Shown: positions 54,416 through 63,983, counted from the first letter of the stretch. The stretch is 64,000 bases of DNA from a bacterium (GCA_014896235.1 JADBKU010000030.1:1-64000); one strand, 5' to 3'. Made by a program: numbers and translations. The notes: generated by a model not told the origin, from the sequence alone.

Positions 54416-55066
54416 GTGGCGGACCTCCCAGAGATCATTCCGCTCTTTCCGTTGCCCAACTTCGTGCTCTTTCCCGGCGTGCAGGCGCCTCTGCATATTT
54501 TCGAGCCGCGCTATCGCGAAATGGTGGCCGACGTCGCGCAAAGCCACGGCCTGGTCGGCATGATTATGCTGAAAGGCGATTGGGAGCGCGATTATTACGC
54601 CAATCCCGATGTATACGAAGTCGGATGCGCGGGCCGGATTACGACGCTCGCCCGCCTGCCCGACGGCCGCTATAACCTGATCCTCGACGGCGTCAGCGAG
54701 TTTCGCGTGGTCCGGGAGGTTCGCGAGAAGGCGTACCGGACCGCGCACGTACAATGGTGTCCGGCGACGCCGATCGATCTCGACGGCGCGACGATGCGCA
54801 GCCTACGCGAGTTGCTGATCCAATTCCTTGGCCCGCCCGCGCACGATCTCTGGCGCTCGCTGGTCGAGCAGCGCGGCCTGACGGGCGCCGATTTGATTAA
54901 CTTTATCTGCTTCCACCTCGATGTCGCGCCGATCGAAAAGCAGACGCTGCTCGCGGCGCTCGGCAAACGCGCGGGATGCCTCCTCGATATCCTGACGTTT
55001 CAGGTCGAAGAGCGGAAACTCGGCCCGGGCGGCGGCGCGACCGGTTCGTCCGGCCCCCTGCAGTAA
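54416..55066 (+). CDS. Lon N-terminal substrate-binding domain protein
   Basis: 216-residue stand-alone LON substrate-binding (PUA-like) domain: IIPLFPLPNFVLFPGVQAPL, then HIFEPRYREMVADVA, the usual LON-N start. It lacks the AAA+ and protease domains of Lon. Such proteins are widespread and their role is not settled (protein quality control is suspected). The start is GTG at 54416 with no clear ribosome binding site; the C-terminus ends in a Gly/Ser-rich tail. Confidence 0.9.
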   Translation: MADLPEIIPLFPLPNFVLFPGVQAPLHIFEPRYREMVADVAQSHGLVGMIMLKGDWERDYYANPDVYEVGCAGRITTLARLPDGRYNLILDGVSEFRVVREVREKAYRTAHVQWCPATPIDLDGATMRSLRELLIQFLGPPAHDLWRSLVEQRGLTGADLINFICFHLDVAPIEKQTLLAALGKRAGCLLDILTFQVEERKLGPGGGATGSSGPLQ

Positions 55067-55481
55067 TCTTCGAACCGCCGCACGAACGTCCGGAGGCGCC
55101 GCGTGGCGCCAAAATAATCTGGAACGATATTCGGGCGAGCTTCGTATAAAGGTTTGATTGGCCGTTTTGCGGCGTGTCGCGCGGCAGGCGGAACGCATTC
55201 GCTCAAACCATGTAATTTCTGGGGTATCCGCAGGATGAGACGGCAAATTTGCAGATTGCTGATTTTGCACGCTCAATCTGACGATTTGAAAGGCAACCGT
55301 TTGGAAATCAGCGGTTAAAGCCCGCCTAATCTGTAGGAGATATAAGCACGACAGGGTTTTGCGGCGATGGCATGAAAAATGCTTGCTAAAACTGCAATCG
55401 CGAATTAGCGATCCTAGCGCGGCAAGTCCGGCCAGAATTTGGACCAGTTCCGTATTTTGTGAAAGTGAGAAGCTGACGACA
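55067..55481. other. intergenic region before the 143-residue hypothetical gene
   Basis: 415 nt of AT-richer DNA. An open frame from a TTG at 55359 joins the next gene, but there is no ribosome binding site close to it. I see no RNA gene or repeat. Confidence 0.45.
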
Positions 55482-55913
55482 ATGGATTGGGAAAACGGCG
55501 TACTCGGATCGATCTTCGTGCCCGACGTCCTGACTCCTGAGCAATATTACGATGCGCGGCGCGACGACAGCGCCATGGCTCCGGTAAAACGGCTGATGAT
55601 GGCGGTTCTGGAAGATGCGTTACGATGCTTTCAAAACAACGCCGACGCCAAGAATGGCTCGCGAAAGCGGCTTTTTGCCGAGGCTGAACAATGGCTGTGC
55701 GGCGAAGACGGCGACGGTCCGTTCTCGTTTGAAACGGTATGCGAAACGCTTGGAATCGAACCCAGCTTTCTGCGTTCCGGATTGCGCGAATGGCGCGACC
55801 AACAGCTCGCCGGCAACTCGACGCGCCGGCTGGCGCGGCGCTCGCCGGTCGTCCGCAGCGGCCGGATTAGCGCTCCAACCCGGCGCGGCAAGCGCGTTTC
55901 GCAAGCCGGTTGA
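55482..55913 (+). CDS. conserved hypothetical protein
   Basis: 143 residues starting MDWENGVLGS. The middle contains PVKRLMMAVLEDALRCFQNN, an acidic/aromatic EAEQWLCGEDGDGPF, and SFETVCETLGIEPSFLRSGL, then an Arg/Ser-rich basic tail. The segment looks like a helix-turn-helix-like module, and similar small proteins occur in uncultured delta-type bacteria to my recollection; function unknown. No signal or membrane segment. Confidence 0.65.
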   Translation: MDWENGVLGSIFVPDVLTPEQYYDARRDDSAMAPVKRLMMAVLEDALRCFQNNADAKNGSRKRLFAEAEQWLCGEDGDGPFSFETVCETLGIEPSFLRSGLREWRDQQLAGNSTRRLARRSPVVRSGRISAPTRRGKRVSQAG

Positions 55914-56007
55914 TGCCGGAAGGACGGCGCCAGGATGCCAGATTTTTAGACAGATCGACGCGGCGGCGTTAGCCTTCGCCATTGGACGCCGCTGCTTCGT
56001 CAGTGCG

Positions 56008-57753
56008 TCACGGACGGTTCGAATAGACGGCGCCGGATGGCAATTCCTGAACGCGCCAAGCCGGCGTTGGCGGAGGCGGATCGGCAGCCGGGTCGCCGTT
56101 GACAATCACCAGATAGACCCGGCGACCGGATTTGGTCCAGAGCTGGCGGAAGCTGGCGTCGTCAAGGAAATAACGGCTGGCGGTCGAATCGATTTCCCGG
56201 CCTTCACGCAAGTCGCCGCCGAGTCCATCGACAATCATCACGGGTCTGCGCAGATAAAATGCGATCGGCGAGGCCGCCTCGAACGGTCCCATGATTACGA
56301 CGGCGTCGGCCGGCGTAATCGTTTTCGCCACGCCGCGTGCGAGCGGCGCGACGGAACAGTACGGCTCCATTACTTCAAGTCCGCGATGGACCGCCCAATT
56401 GGAAACGATCGCCAGCGCCAGCATACCCGCGAATGCGACGCGTTTGTGTGTGCGCCACACGGCGATTAGTCCGAGGCAACCGGCGCCGGTCAACGTGATT
56501 AACTCGACTATCACGGCTGGCGTCAGCTCCTTGAGAGATGGCTGAACGGCGCCGCTCGCATTTCGATATTGTTCGTTGAGCACGGCGTATAGCCGGTCGA
56601 TAATCGGCAGGTGCGCGCTGGCCAGCGCCACCACCCAGCCAAGCGCCGCGACGATCAGCATCGCCGCGAAGCAATTGCGCGCCGCCGCCGACGGCAGCTC
56701 AACGCGCGACCACCAGTATCCGACCAGAATCGCGAAGCCGGGAAGCGCCGGCAGCGCGTAGTATTCAAGTCGCGCCGGAGAGGCGAGAAAAAACGCTACC
56801 GCCGTAAAACTCCAGGCGAGCGCCGCGACGAGCAGATCATGCTCAGGCGCCCGGCGGCGGATGTCGTGCAATGCAATCGCAATTGCGGGCGGCAGAAAAA
56901 TCGCCCAAGGCAGGAACCAGACCGTGGTCGCGCCGAGATAGGCCCCGACGCCGAGCGGAACGACGTCCAAGCTGTCGGCACCCTGCATGTAGCGCCGCAA
57001 TTGGCCGGCCACGAGATAGTGCGCCATCACGTGCGGATGACGAATTTCGACGAGAAGATGCCATGGCGCGGCGACTGTGACAAAAATCGCCGTCATCATG
57101 ATTCCGCCGCTCCATCCGATGCGCTTAAGAAAGGCGCGCAGGTCGGCCGAGAAAATCCCCGCGACCGCCGCCGCAAGCGCGGGCAGGGCGATTCCGATCA
57201 GGCCTTTGACCATCACGGCCAGACCCAGTGTCGCCGCCGTCAGCGCCAGCATCGGCCGGGTCCGCTCAGGCCGCCGCCACGCCGAGAAAAACGCCGCCAT
57301 CGCGACCACGAACAGCGCGGTCAGCGGCGCATCCATCATGAGAGTGCGCGCGTAAATGAAATAGCCAAACGAAGTCGCCAGACAAACGCTGGCGGCGAGG
57401 GCCGCCGCGCGATTGCGCCAGAGTGCGATCAGCCAATAAAGCGCCATCACGCCGATCGCGCCGAATAAAACTATCGGCAGCCGGCCGGCCCAGGTAGCGG
57501 TTCCGAACAGGCGGTAGCTGAGCGCCGAAAGCCAATAGACCAACGGCGGTTTCTCGAAATATGGCACGCCATTGCAGCGTGGCGTCAGCAGCTGGCCGGT
57601 CCGCGCGATTTCACGCGCGACCTCGGCGTACACGCCTTCGTCGAAATTGTAATAGTCCGGACCGAGGGCGGCCCATCCAAATAACGCCAAGCTGCCGATT
57701 CCAATCAGTAATGAGTCGGCGGCGTGGGTCCGTTCGCGCTCAGAGGGTTTCAT
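56008..57753 (-). CDS. ArnT-like GT39 glycosyltransferase
   Basis: 581-residue inner-membrane glycosyltransferase of the PMT/ArnT family, transferring a sugar from a polyprenyl-phosphate carrier. Family motifs: YYNFDEGVYAEVAREI with the catalytic-region Asp-Glu, YFEKPPLVYWLSALSYRLFG, and YARTLMMDAPLTALFV. About 11 membrane segments and a periplasmic C-terminal domain. It overlaps the next gene upstream (57740-58729) by 14 nt, and these two with 58722-59948 form a coupled three-gene cluster for surface glycan or glycolipid modification. Confidence 0.88.
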   Translation of the reverse strand: MKPSERERTHAADSLLIGIGSLALFGWAALGPDYYNFDEGVYAEVAREIARTGQLLTPRCNGVPYFEKPPLVYWLSALSYRLFGTATWAGRLPIVLFGAIGVMALYWLIALWRNRAAALAASVCLATSFGYFIYARTLMMDAPLTALFVVAMAAFFSAWRRPERTRPMLALTAATLGLAVMVKGLIGIALPALAAAVAGIFSADLRAFLKRIGWSGGIMMTAIFVTVAAPWHLLVEIRHPHVMAHYLVAGQLRRYMQGADSLDVVPLGVGAYLGATTVWFLPWAIFLPPAIAIALHDIRRRAPEHDLLVAALAWSFTAVAFFLASPARLEYYALPALPGFAILVGYWWSRVELPSAAARNCFAAMLIVAALGWVVALASAHLPIIDRLYAVLNEQYRNASGAVQPSLKELTPAVIVELITLTGAGCLGLIAVWRTHKRVAFAGMLALAIVSNWAVHRGLEVMEPYCSVAPLARGVAKTITPADAVVIMGPFEAASPIAFYLRRPVMIVDGLGGDLREGREIDSTASRYFLDDASFRQLWTKSGRRVYLVIVNGDPAADPPPPTPAWRVQELPSGAVYSNRP

Positions 57754-58729
57754 CGAAACTTTCGATTGCGTGCGGAAAAATCAGGCCGAGCAGGATGCGG
57801 CAAATCATATTGCCGGCGCTGATCGCCAGCGAGACCGTAAGCACGTCAGCGGCGGGCGCGAAGTTCCTGAAGCACATCACCATCGCGGCCTGTTCCGAAC
57901 CAAGGCCGACCGGCGTCAGAGGCAGGCTTGCAATCAGGAGAATCACCGGAGCAAGCGCGAGGGTCATCGTTAGCGGAACCTGCAAGCCGAAGGCGCGCAT
58001 TTCGAAGTAGAGCGCGAAACCCTGAAACCCGAAGATCGCGGCGCGGATCAGTGAAAGCGAAAGATAGTGGCGCGGACGCGCGGTGCGGAAGGCGCCCATC
58101 GCGGGAAGGTCGTAGATTCGCTGCATCCAGCGCATGTGCGGCCTGCCGCGCATCCAGAACCATGCGACCAGCCAGAGCGCGCCCAGCATTGCGGTCAGAT
58201 ACCAGCCGAAACCGCGCAGGGACGATTGTGGCGCGATCGTCAGGCCCGCCAGCGCCATCGCGATCATTACCTGAAAATCGATCAGGGCCTGGAACAGCAG
58301 CGTGCAGGCTCCATCGAGCCAATGCGCCGACTTGCGTTTTTTGAGGAAGACGATCAACGCTCCGCTGCCGACGGCGACATTGACTAGTTGAAGAAAATAT
58401 TGCGCCGCGTTGGCCGCGAGCGTTTCGCGAAACGTTGTGCGGCCGTGAAAATAGGTAAACAGGCGCGAAAAGAGCAGCGTTTCTCCGAAAAACCATCCGG
58501 CGAACGCAAGCACGACCGTCGTCGCGAACAGGCCGATTCGGGCGCGCGCCAGCGCGCCGAGCAGCGCCGCGAGCGGAACGTCGCGTGCGATCGCCACGAT
58601 GATCGCCAGCGCGGCCAGATAGGAAAGAACGGTGCGCGAGCGCGATCCAAACCGGGCGGGACGCGCCGGCAACTCGCTGGATGCGGTTTCCAGACACGCC
58701 GCCGCGGCCGCCTCCGCCGACTTACGCAT
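57740..58729 (-). CDS. lysylphosphatidylglycerol-synthase-TM (UPF0104) flippase-like protein
   Basis: 329-residue polytopic membrane protein of the LPG-synthase TM / UPF0104 family, often linked to lipid or lipid-linked glycan translocation. Pattern: ANAAQYFLQLVNVAVGSGAL, then LPLTPVGLGSEQAAMVMCF near the C-terminus, where the family has a PxxPGGlGxxE-like motif. It overlaps both neighbours (14 nt and 8 nt), supporting joint function with a GT39 transferase and a GT4 transferase. Confidence 0.82.
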   Translation of the reverse strand: MRKSAEAAAAACLETASSELPARPARFGSRSRTVLSYLAALAIIVAIARDVPLAALLGALARARIGLFATTVVLAFAGWFFGETLLFSRLFTYFHGRTTFRETLAANAAQYFLQLVNVAVGSGALIVFLKKRKSAHWLDGACTLLFQALIDFQVMIAMALAGLTIAPQSSLRGFGWYLTAMLGALWLVAWFWMRGRPHMRWMQRIYDLPAMGAFRTARPRHYLSLSLIRAAIFGFQGFALYFEMRAFGLQVPLTMTLALAPVILLIASLPLTPVGLGSEQAAMVMCFRNFAPAADVLTVSLAISAGNMICRILLGLIFPHAIESFDETL

Positions 58730-59948
58730 GGCGCGCGTTCACCGAATCGTGCAATGCGGTCATCGCCGCGCCGCCGCCAACGCTCGCCGGGAGGCCGTTA
58801 GCCGCGATTTCCGGCTGTCCTGCCGCCCGCCGGTAGACTTCCATGGTCCGCCGCGCCGCCCGCTCCCAGGAAAAACGCTGCGCATTGCGCCGCCCGGCCG
58901 CGACCAGCCGCGCGCGCATCGTTTCGTCGTGCAGCAGGTCCGAAAGCGCCGCGCCGAAACTGTCGGCATCGTCGGGATCGAAATACCGCGCCGCCTGCCC
59001 CGCGATTTCGGGCAGCGCCGCGCGCGCGGAACATGCGACGGGAACGCCCGCCCGCATCGCTTCTATCACCGGCAGGCCAAAGCCTTCATAGAGCGACGGA
59101 AAGGCGAGCAGGCGCGCGCCCTGCATCAATTGGCGCTTCACGCGCTCGCTGACGTAGCCGGCAAACACGACGCGATTCGCGATGCCGAGTTCGCGCGCCA
59201 ATTCCGGCAGCGATTCGCCGCTCATCGGAAGATGGCCGATGATCACCAATTGGCAGTCTTCCGCAGCCTTCAGTCCGGCGAAAACGCGCATCAGCCCGAC
59301 CATGTTTTTATGCGGGTTGATACTGCTGAAAGCCGCTATGTAGGGCGGTCTGACGGCCGACGGCGCGCAGGATTCCGGAATCGAGGACTCCGCCGGCGCG
59401 GAAGCGCCGCCCGCGCCGTTGTGCACGACGAACAGGCGATCGCGGGTCACCTTAAGCTTCGCCATAATTTCGCGCCGGCTGAATTCGCTGACGGTGATGA
59501 TGGCGTTGGCACGGCGGGCGGAAAGCCTGACCAGCGCGCGCGCGATCGCGCGTTGCGCCGCGTTCGCCGCCTCGGGCAGAGCATCGAAATTCATATCGTG
59601 CAACGTCATCACGGTTGGACAGCGCGCGTGCAGCACCGTGGTGTCGAGCGGCGAATGAATCAATTCCACCCCTTCGCGCGCCGCCCGCCATGGCAAATAG
59701 AATTGCTCGCCGAAGATGCGCGTCAGCGCCAGCGAGCGGATGTTCCACCGCGCCGAAAAATCGCATCGCACGCGCCGGCAATTAACGCCGAGCGCGGCGA
59801 AAGAGGGATGGTTTTCGCGGTTGGTGAAAAGCAAAAATTCGTCGTCGCCGCGTAACTGGCCAAATCCATGGATCAGGCCTCGTAAATAGGTTTCGCCGCC
59901 GCCGATCACGCCCGGCAGCAGGCCGAGCGCGTTGATGCCGATCTTCAT
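58722..59948 (-). CDS. GT4-family glycosyltransferase
   Basis: 408-residue cytosolic GT-B glycosyltransferase. N-terminal MKIGINALGLLPGVIGGGET (donor/acceptor loop), a linker, then the nucleotide-sugar domain with VVHNGAGG, FSSINPHKNMVGLM, and the EX7E-type motif FPSLYEGFGLPVIEAMRAGV. It is the first gene of the cluster, with its promoter in 59,949-60,268. The sugar cannot be read from the sequence. Confidence 0.92.
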   Translation of the reverse strand: MKIGINALGLLPGVIGGGETYLRGLIHGFGQLRGDDEFLLFTNRENHPSFAALGVNCRRVRCDFSARWNIRSLALTRIFGEQFYLPWRAAREGVELIHSPLDTTVLHARCPTVMTLHDMNFDALPEAANAAQRAIARALVRLSARRANAIITVSEFSRREIMAKLKVTRDRLFVVHNGAGGASAPAESSIPESCAPSAVRPPYIAAFSSINPHKNMVGLMRVFAGLKAAEDCQLVIIGHLPMSGESLPELARELGIANRVVFAGYVSERVKRQLMQGARLLAFPSLYEGFGLPVIEAMRAGVPVACSARAALPEIAGQAARYFDPDDADSFGAALSDLLHDETMRARLVAAGRRNAQRFSWERAARRTMEVYRRAAGQPEIAANGLPASVGGGAAMTALHDSVNARHA

Positions 59949-60268
59949 GCGAACGCACTCCCTGAGAAGACGCGCGGCATGGCGGCGAGCGCGATTTTCG
60001 CGTCGGTCAACTAAACGCCGTCAGCGCCACGCTGTCAAGGTAGGTACGCTCGAAATTGATATTGGTTACATTGGTAAGAAACTATAAAAGTGATAATGAA
60101 TATCATTACTAATTTCATTTGAATCCGCAGCCGCACACGGACGTACTTTAGGTAAAAAGCTCGTATAATCAGGAAGACTGCATTCGCGGCGAGAGGCGGA
60201 AGTTCCGGCGTTGAATCGCATCAAATCGGCGGGTCGGGGCCGCCGATTAGACAACATGGAGTGAGTAA
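59949..60268. other. divergent intergenic region with an AT-rich core
   Basis: About 320 nt between the divergent GT4 and DUF799 transcription units. It is AT-rich between 60,050 and 60,180, where promoters for both directions are expected, and contains a Fur-box-like palindrome at 60091-60105. No gene supported. Confidence 0.55.
60091..60105. promoter_or_regulatory. Fur-box-like operator
   Basis: TGATAATGAATATCA differs at one position from the 7-1-7 Fur consensus TGATAATnATTATCA; the surrounding TAATGA-ATA-TCATTA is a perfect palindrome arm pair. It lies in the divergent promoter region 143 nt upstream of the GT4 gene and 178 nt upstream of the leader ORF/DUF799 gene, so iron could regulate either side. 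Confidence 0.5.
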
Positions 60269-60340
60269 GTGAATATCGAGACGATTAAGGCGGCGATAGC
60301 GGCGGAAATGCGCGTTCGCGATGGATTGCGACGACGATGA
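60269..60340 (+). CDS. possible 23-residue leader peptide
   Basis: A GTG-initiated frame with a GGAG box 6 nt upstream encodes a short basic peptide starting (V)NIETIKAAIAAEMR. Its stop TGA overlaps the ATG of the DUF799 gene (ATGA), which would couple translation. No promoter data; too short to compare. Confidence 0.35.
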   Translation: MNIETIKAAIAAEMRVRDGLRRR

Positions 60341-61296
60341 AGATAGTGCGTGGTTGGATGGCGGCGGCGATTTGGTGCGCTTTTGCGGCCGGCGGCGCAT
60401 GCGGATGCGCGAACGTGTCGGCAAAAGACGCCGATGCGCGCCCATTTTACCAGCAGCCTTACGAAGTCGCTTCGCACGGCCGCAAGAACTGGTGGGATCG
60501 GATTGTCGAGCTCGATCCGAGCGGCGTGAAAGTCGCGGTATCGCCCGAATACAAGAAAAATCCGCCCGAACGGATCGCGGTGCTGCCGTTTGTCGATGAC
60601 GGCAGCGCGCAATACGTCGTCGATAAGCTGCCGATGACCGATCGCAACAAGACCGAGCGCGAGCGCTGGGCGTGGACCGACGCGCAGCGGTTGCGGCTCT
60701 ATATGGTGGGCTATCTGGCGCAACGCGAATTCACGCTGATCAATCCGATCGGCATCGACGCGGTGCTGGCCAGCCACGGAATCGACGACGGCGCCGAGCT
60801 GAACCGGGTAAGCCCCCAGCAGTTGGGCGCATGGCTGGGCGCGGATGCGGTAGTTTATGGCGAAGTCACGCATTACGAGGGGTTCTATCTGTTCCTGGTG
60901 TCGGCCGAGCAGGTCAGCATCCGCGGCCGGATGGTCTCGACCCATGACGGCAAGACGCTGATCGAGTTCAGCGGCGGCCGCTATCACGTCAATCCGATGC
61001 CGGCGATCGATCCGATCGATATGGCGATCAATTCCGCGCAGACGTTGATCGATATGCGCGACGTGAATATCGCGCGGGCGGAGGACGAAGCGTGCCGCGA
61101 AGTCGTGGTGCGGATTCCGCGCTCGCGGATTTTGGAGCGGCGGCTGGCGGAGGAAGCGCTCGCGCAGAGCAGCGACGCGCCGGCGGTCGAGATGAGCGCG
61201 CCGCCGCATCCAGCGGCGCCGCCAACGGCGCTGGCGCCGATCAACGCCGTCGAATTGCCGCCGGTCCCACCGGCGCAAGCTTCCTCGGCCAATTGA
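60337..61296 (+). CDS. DUF799 / GNA1162-like lipoprotein
   Basis: 319 residues: signal peptide with AAGGACGC providing the likely lipidated Cys, followed by a domain with RIAVLPFVDDGS, LYMVGYLAQREFTLINPIGI, LGADAVVYGEVTHYEGFYL. This matches putative lipoproteins of the DUF799 (GNA1162/LpoB-like) family. The C-terminus is Pro/Ala-rich. A peptidoglycan or envelope-complex accessory role is known for relatives only in general terms. It follows a leader ORF and a Fur-like site. Confidence 0.78.
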   Translation: MKIVRGWMAAAIWCAFAAGGACGCANVSAKDADARPFYQQPYEVASHGRKNWWDRIVELDPSGVKVAVSPEYKKNPPERIAVLPFVDDGSAQYVVDKLPMTDRNKTERERWAWTDAQRLRLYMVGYLAQREFTLINPIGIDAVLASHGIDDGAELNRVSPQQLGAWLGADAVVYGEVTHYEGFYLFLVSAEQVSIRGRMVSTHDGKTLIEFSGGRYHVNPMPAIDPIDMAINSAQTLIDMRDVNIARAEDEACREVVVRIPRSRILERRLAEEALAQSSDAPAVEMSAPPHPAAPPTALAPINAVELPPVPPAQASSAN

Positions 61297-61505
61297 ACGA
61301 AAAACTACCGGCCATGGCGATGCGGATCGCGGCGGTCGCCGCGGCGAGGGAGCGGGCGTTTATTCGATGCCGTACGAGTTTGGATTACCCGCCGCCAAAT
61401 AAAGAATTCTGACTGATTGTCTGGAGCGTTCGTTCGAGCGGGAACCCGGAATATTGCCAGCCTTGAACCACTGGATTAGTTTCTGTAGGGGCGCGGGAAC
61501 TTCTG

Positions 61506-62465
61506 ATGGGCGAGGCGGCGCAAAAGTACGAGGATTTCATCGAGACGCCGTTCGAGGGATGGCGAATCGATCCGGACAAGGTCCGCGAGCTGTCGCGACT
61601 GTCGCCGGTGCGCGCCGTTTTTCATATCGCGCTCGAATGGACGATTGTCTTCGCGACAATTTATTTGTCGCGCCGCGTTGCCAACCCGATTCTTGAAATT
61701 CCGGCTTATCTGCTCGCCGTCGTAATCATCGGCTCGCGCCAGCATGCCCTCCTGCTGATGATGCATGAGGCGACGCACTGGCGGATGTTCGAGCGAAAAT
61801 GGCTCAACGATCTCGTTTGCGAGCCGTTCGTCACCTGGCCGGTGCTGGTTTCGCTGCGGGCGTTCCGCCACACCCATCTGCAGCATCACAAGTACCTGAA
61901 TCTGCCGGTTGACGGGGATTTGCAGAAGAAGTTCGAAGATCCTGACTGGCATTTTCCGGTGCCGCGCGAGCGGCTCGTATGGTCGCTGCTCCGGCAGTTC
62001 ACCGGGCTTGGAATCTGGTATGCGATCAAGATCATGCGCTACGGCAACGCCGATCCGGCGGCGTCGGGACAGACGCCGGTCTATCGCGCGGTTCGGATTG
62101 GCTATTACATTTGCGCGCTGGCGCTGATTGTTTACTTCCGCGTCTTCACGCTATTCATCGCATACTGGATAGCGCCGCTAGCGACCTGCATGATCGCGTT
62201 CAACAAGATGCGCGTGCTGTCGGAGCATCCGCCGATCGAACGCGCCACCGCCTACGATACGATCCTCGAATATCAACTGGGACCGATCGAGCGAATCCTG
62301 TTCGAGCCGAAGAACTGCTATTACCATATCGAGCATCACAGCTACCCGAGCGTGCCGTTCTTCAATCTGCCGAAACTGCATCGCGCGATGCTGGCGAACG
62401 GGAAATACCGTGCGGCGCTCAAGCCCGTCACGTATTGGGAGATGCTCAGGACGCTGACCGTCTGA
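61506..62465 (+). CDS. membrane fatty acid desaturase
   Basis: 319-residue di-iron membrane desaturase/hydroxylase. Three His boxes: HEATH (87-91), HTHLQHH (122-128) and HIEHHSYPS (about residue 275). Membrane segments flank them as in acyl-lipid desaturases or carotenoid-type hydroxylases/ketolases, so the substrate could be a fatty acyl chain or a carotenoid. GCGGGA precedes the ATG weakly. Intact and of normal length. Confidence 0.88.
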   Translation: MGEAAQKYEDFIETPFEGWRIDPDKVRELSRLSPVRAVFHIALEWTIVFATIYLSRRVANPILEIPAYLLAVVIIGSRQHALLLMMHEATHWRMFERKWLNDLVCEPFVTWPVLVSLRAFRHTHLQHHKYLNLPVDGDLQKKFEDPDWHFPVPRERLVWSLLRQFTGLGIWYAIKIMRYGNADPAASGQTPVYRAVRIGYYICALALIVYFRVFTLFIAYWIAPLATCMIAFNKMRVLSEHPPIERATAYDTILEYQLGPIERILFEPKNCYYHIEHHSYPSVPFFNLPKLHRAMLANGKYRAALKPVTYWEMLRTLTV

Positions 62466-62535
62466 CCGCGGCCGTCGCACCCGGCGATTGCTATACCCGG
62501 AGTTTCGCCATGCCGGGATTCTTCGCTGCGCGCCG

Positions 62536-63525
62536 CTAGACGGTCTGGAAGAGCGTGCGTCCGTTTTCGACTTTCTTCTTCGCGCGCCCCTCGACGCAGG
62601 CCAGTTCCAGATGGGCGAGCGTCTCGAACGTCGCCGCCATCACGTGGAAAATCGGGCGCTCCTCGTCGCCGAAGATCTGCGACGCGACCTCGTAGGCGCA
62701 CTGAGGCTTGCGCCGGACCAGGTCGAGCATTTCGGCCTCGCGGTAGCGATGATGCTCGATCAGCTGGTTCGCGCGATGGCGATGGTCGTGATAGACGGCG
62801 CCATGCGCTGGCAATACGTGCTCGACGTCGAAGCGCTGCACTTTGAGTTGCGAGTTGATGAAATCGCCGAGCGGATTGGTCGGGCCGCTCGGATAGACGC
62901 CGACATGCGGGGTAATCTTCGGCAGCAGATGGTCGCCGACGATCAGCACCTTTTCCTTGCGCAGATAGATTACGCAATGGCCGGGAGCGTGGCCGGGCGT
63001 CCAGATGATTTCAAGCTCGCGGTCGCCGATCATCACCACGTCGCCGTCGTTGAGATAGCGGTCGGGGGTGGGCACGGGATTGTACTGGTCGGTGCCCATC
63101 CAGGTCGGACGCATCCCCTCGATCGGATACTTGTCGACGGGAAAGCCGTGGGTCTGGAAAAACGCCATGGCGTCGGGATTTTGCGACGGCGGTCCCAGCG
63201 TCAGCATCCGGTTGACCCGTTCCTGCTCGAGGCGATGGAGCAGGGTGGTCGCGCCGCTGCGTTTTTTGATCGTCGCCGACGTGCCGAAGTGGTCCACGTG
63301 ATGATGCGTGCCGATGACCACGTTGATGTCTTCGAGCCGAGTTCCCACCTGGCGGCAGGCGTCTTCGAGCGTGGCGACGCTGTCCGCCGTGTTCATGCCC
63401 GTGTCGATCAACGCCCACGCGCCGTGACAATCGATCAGATAGACATTGACGATTGTCGGCCGCATCGGCAGCGGCAAAAAAACTTCGTAGATGCCGGAAT
63501 GAACCTCAGCGACTTTTGCTGGCAT
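62536..63525 (-). CDS. MBL-fold metallo-hydrolase (LACTB2/glyoxalase II-like)
   Basis: 329-residue metallo-beta-lactamase fold. Metal ligands HHHVDH, His in TPGHAPGHCVIYL, and Asp in LIVGDHLLP. The C-terminal extension (HGAVYHDHRHRANQLIEHHR, then about 70 residues) is a helical domain as in LACTB2-like proteins that act on acyl-CoA or RNA. Substrate unknown. The gene is co-directional with the dodecin gene upstream. Confidence 0.9.
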   Translation of the reverse strand: MPAKVAEVHSGIYEVFLPLPMRPTIVNVYLIDCHGAWALIDTGMNTADSVATLEDACRQVGTRLEDINVVIGTHHHVDHFGTSATIKKRSGATTLLHRLEQERVNRMLTLGPPSQNPDAMAFFQTHGFPVDKYPIEGMRPTWMGTDQYNPVPTPDRYLNDGDVVMIGDRELEIIWTPGHAPGHCVIYLRKEKVLIVGDHLLPKITPHVGVYPSGPTNPLGDFINSQLKVQRFDVEHVLPAHGAVYHDHRHRANQLIEHHRYREAEMLDLVRRKPQCAYEVASQIFGDEERPIFHVMAATFETLAHLELACVEGRAKKKVENGRTLFQTV

Positions 63526-63676
63526 AGAAGTGGACTTTCCAGACCGCCTATTGCGAAGTGATCGCGAAAACCGTCGATCCAGCGCCTTTGCGGTCCATGC
63601 TAATTGGATTTCGCCGGCTATCGGCCGCGCGCGCCCGGCTTGGGCGTGGGTCCGGTCCGATTCGGCGCAATCCGCG

Positions 63677-63889
63677 TCATTCGTGCAATTGATCCTTCAC
63701 CAGGAACGTAGCCTTTATCGCCACGCGCCATCGGGACACCTGGTTGTTCTCAACCGCTGCCGAAATATCCTCGATATGCACGTGGTTGATGCCGGAAATC
63801 GTCACGCCGGCGCGCGCCAGGGCGAGCTGCACGGCGTCTTCAATGGAATTCGACGATATTCCAACCAGCTCGATAGTTTTCTCAACCAT
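63677..63889 (-). CDS. dodecin family protein
   Basis: 70-residue dodecin-fold protein (dodecameric flavin/CoA binder in other bacteria): VEKTIELVGISSNSIEDAVQ, then GINHVHIEDI and WRVAIKATFLV. The Trp that stacks on flavin in characterised dodecins is replaced (NHVH where relatives have a Trp), and the usual Gln before the last strand is Arg, so flavin binding is doubtful. Divergent from whatever lies beyond the window. Confidence 0.85.
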   Translation of the reverse strand: MVEKTIELVGISSNSIEDAVQLALARAGVTISGINHVHIEDISAAVENNQVSRWRVAIKATFLVKDQLHE

Positions 63890-63983
63890 AGCAAGCGCTC
63901 CTAATCCATGATAGCAGCGCCACTGCGATTTGACGCGATCGCGCGACCGGCGATAGGTTGGGCGCTGCGCGCCATTAGCGCAT

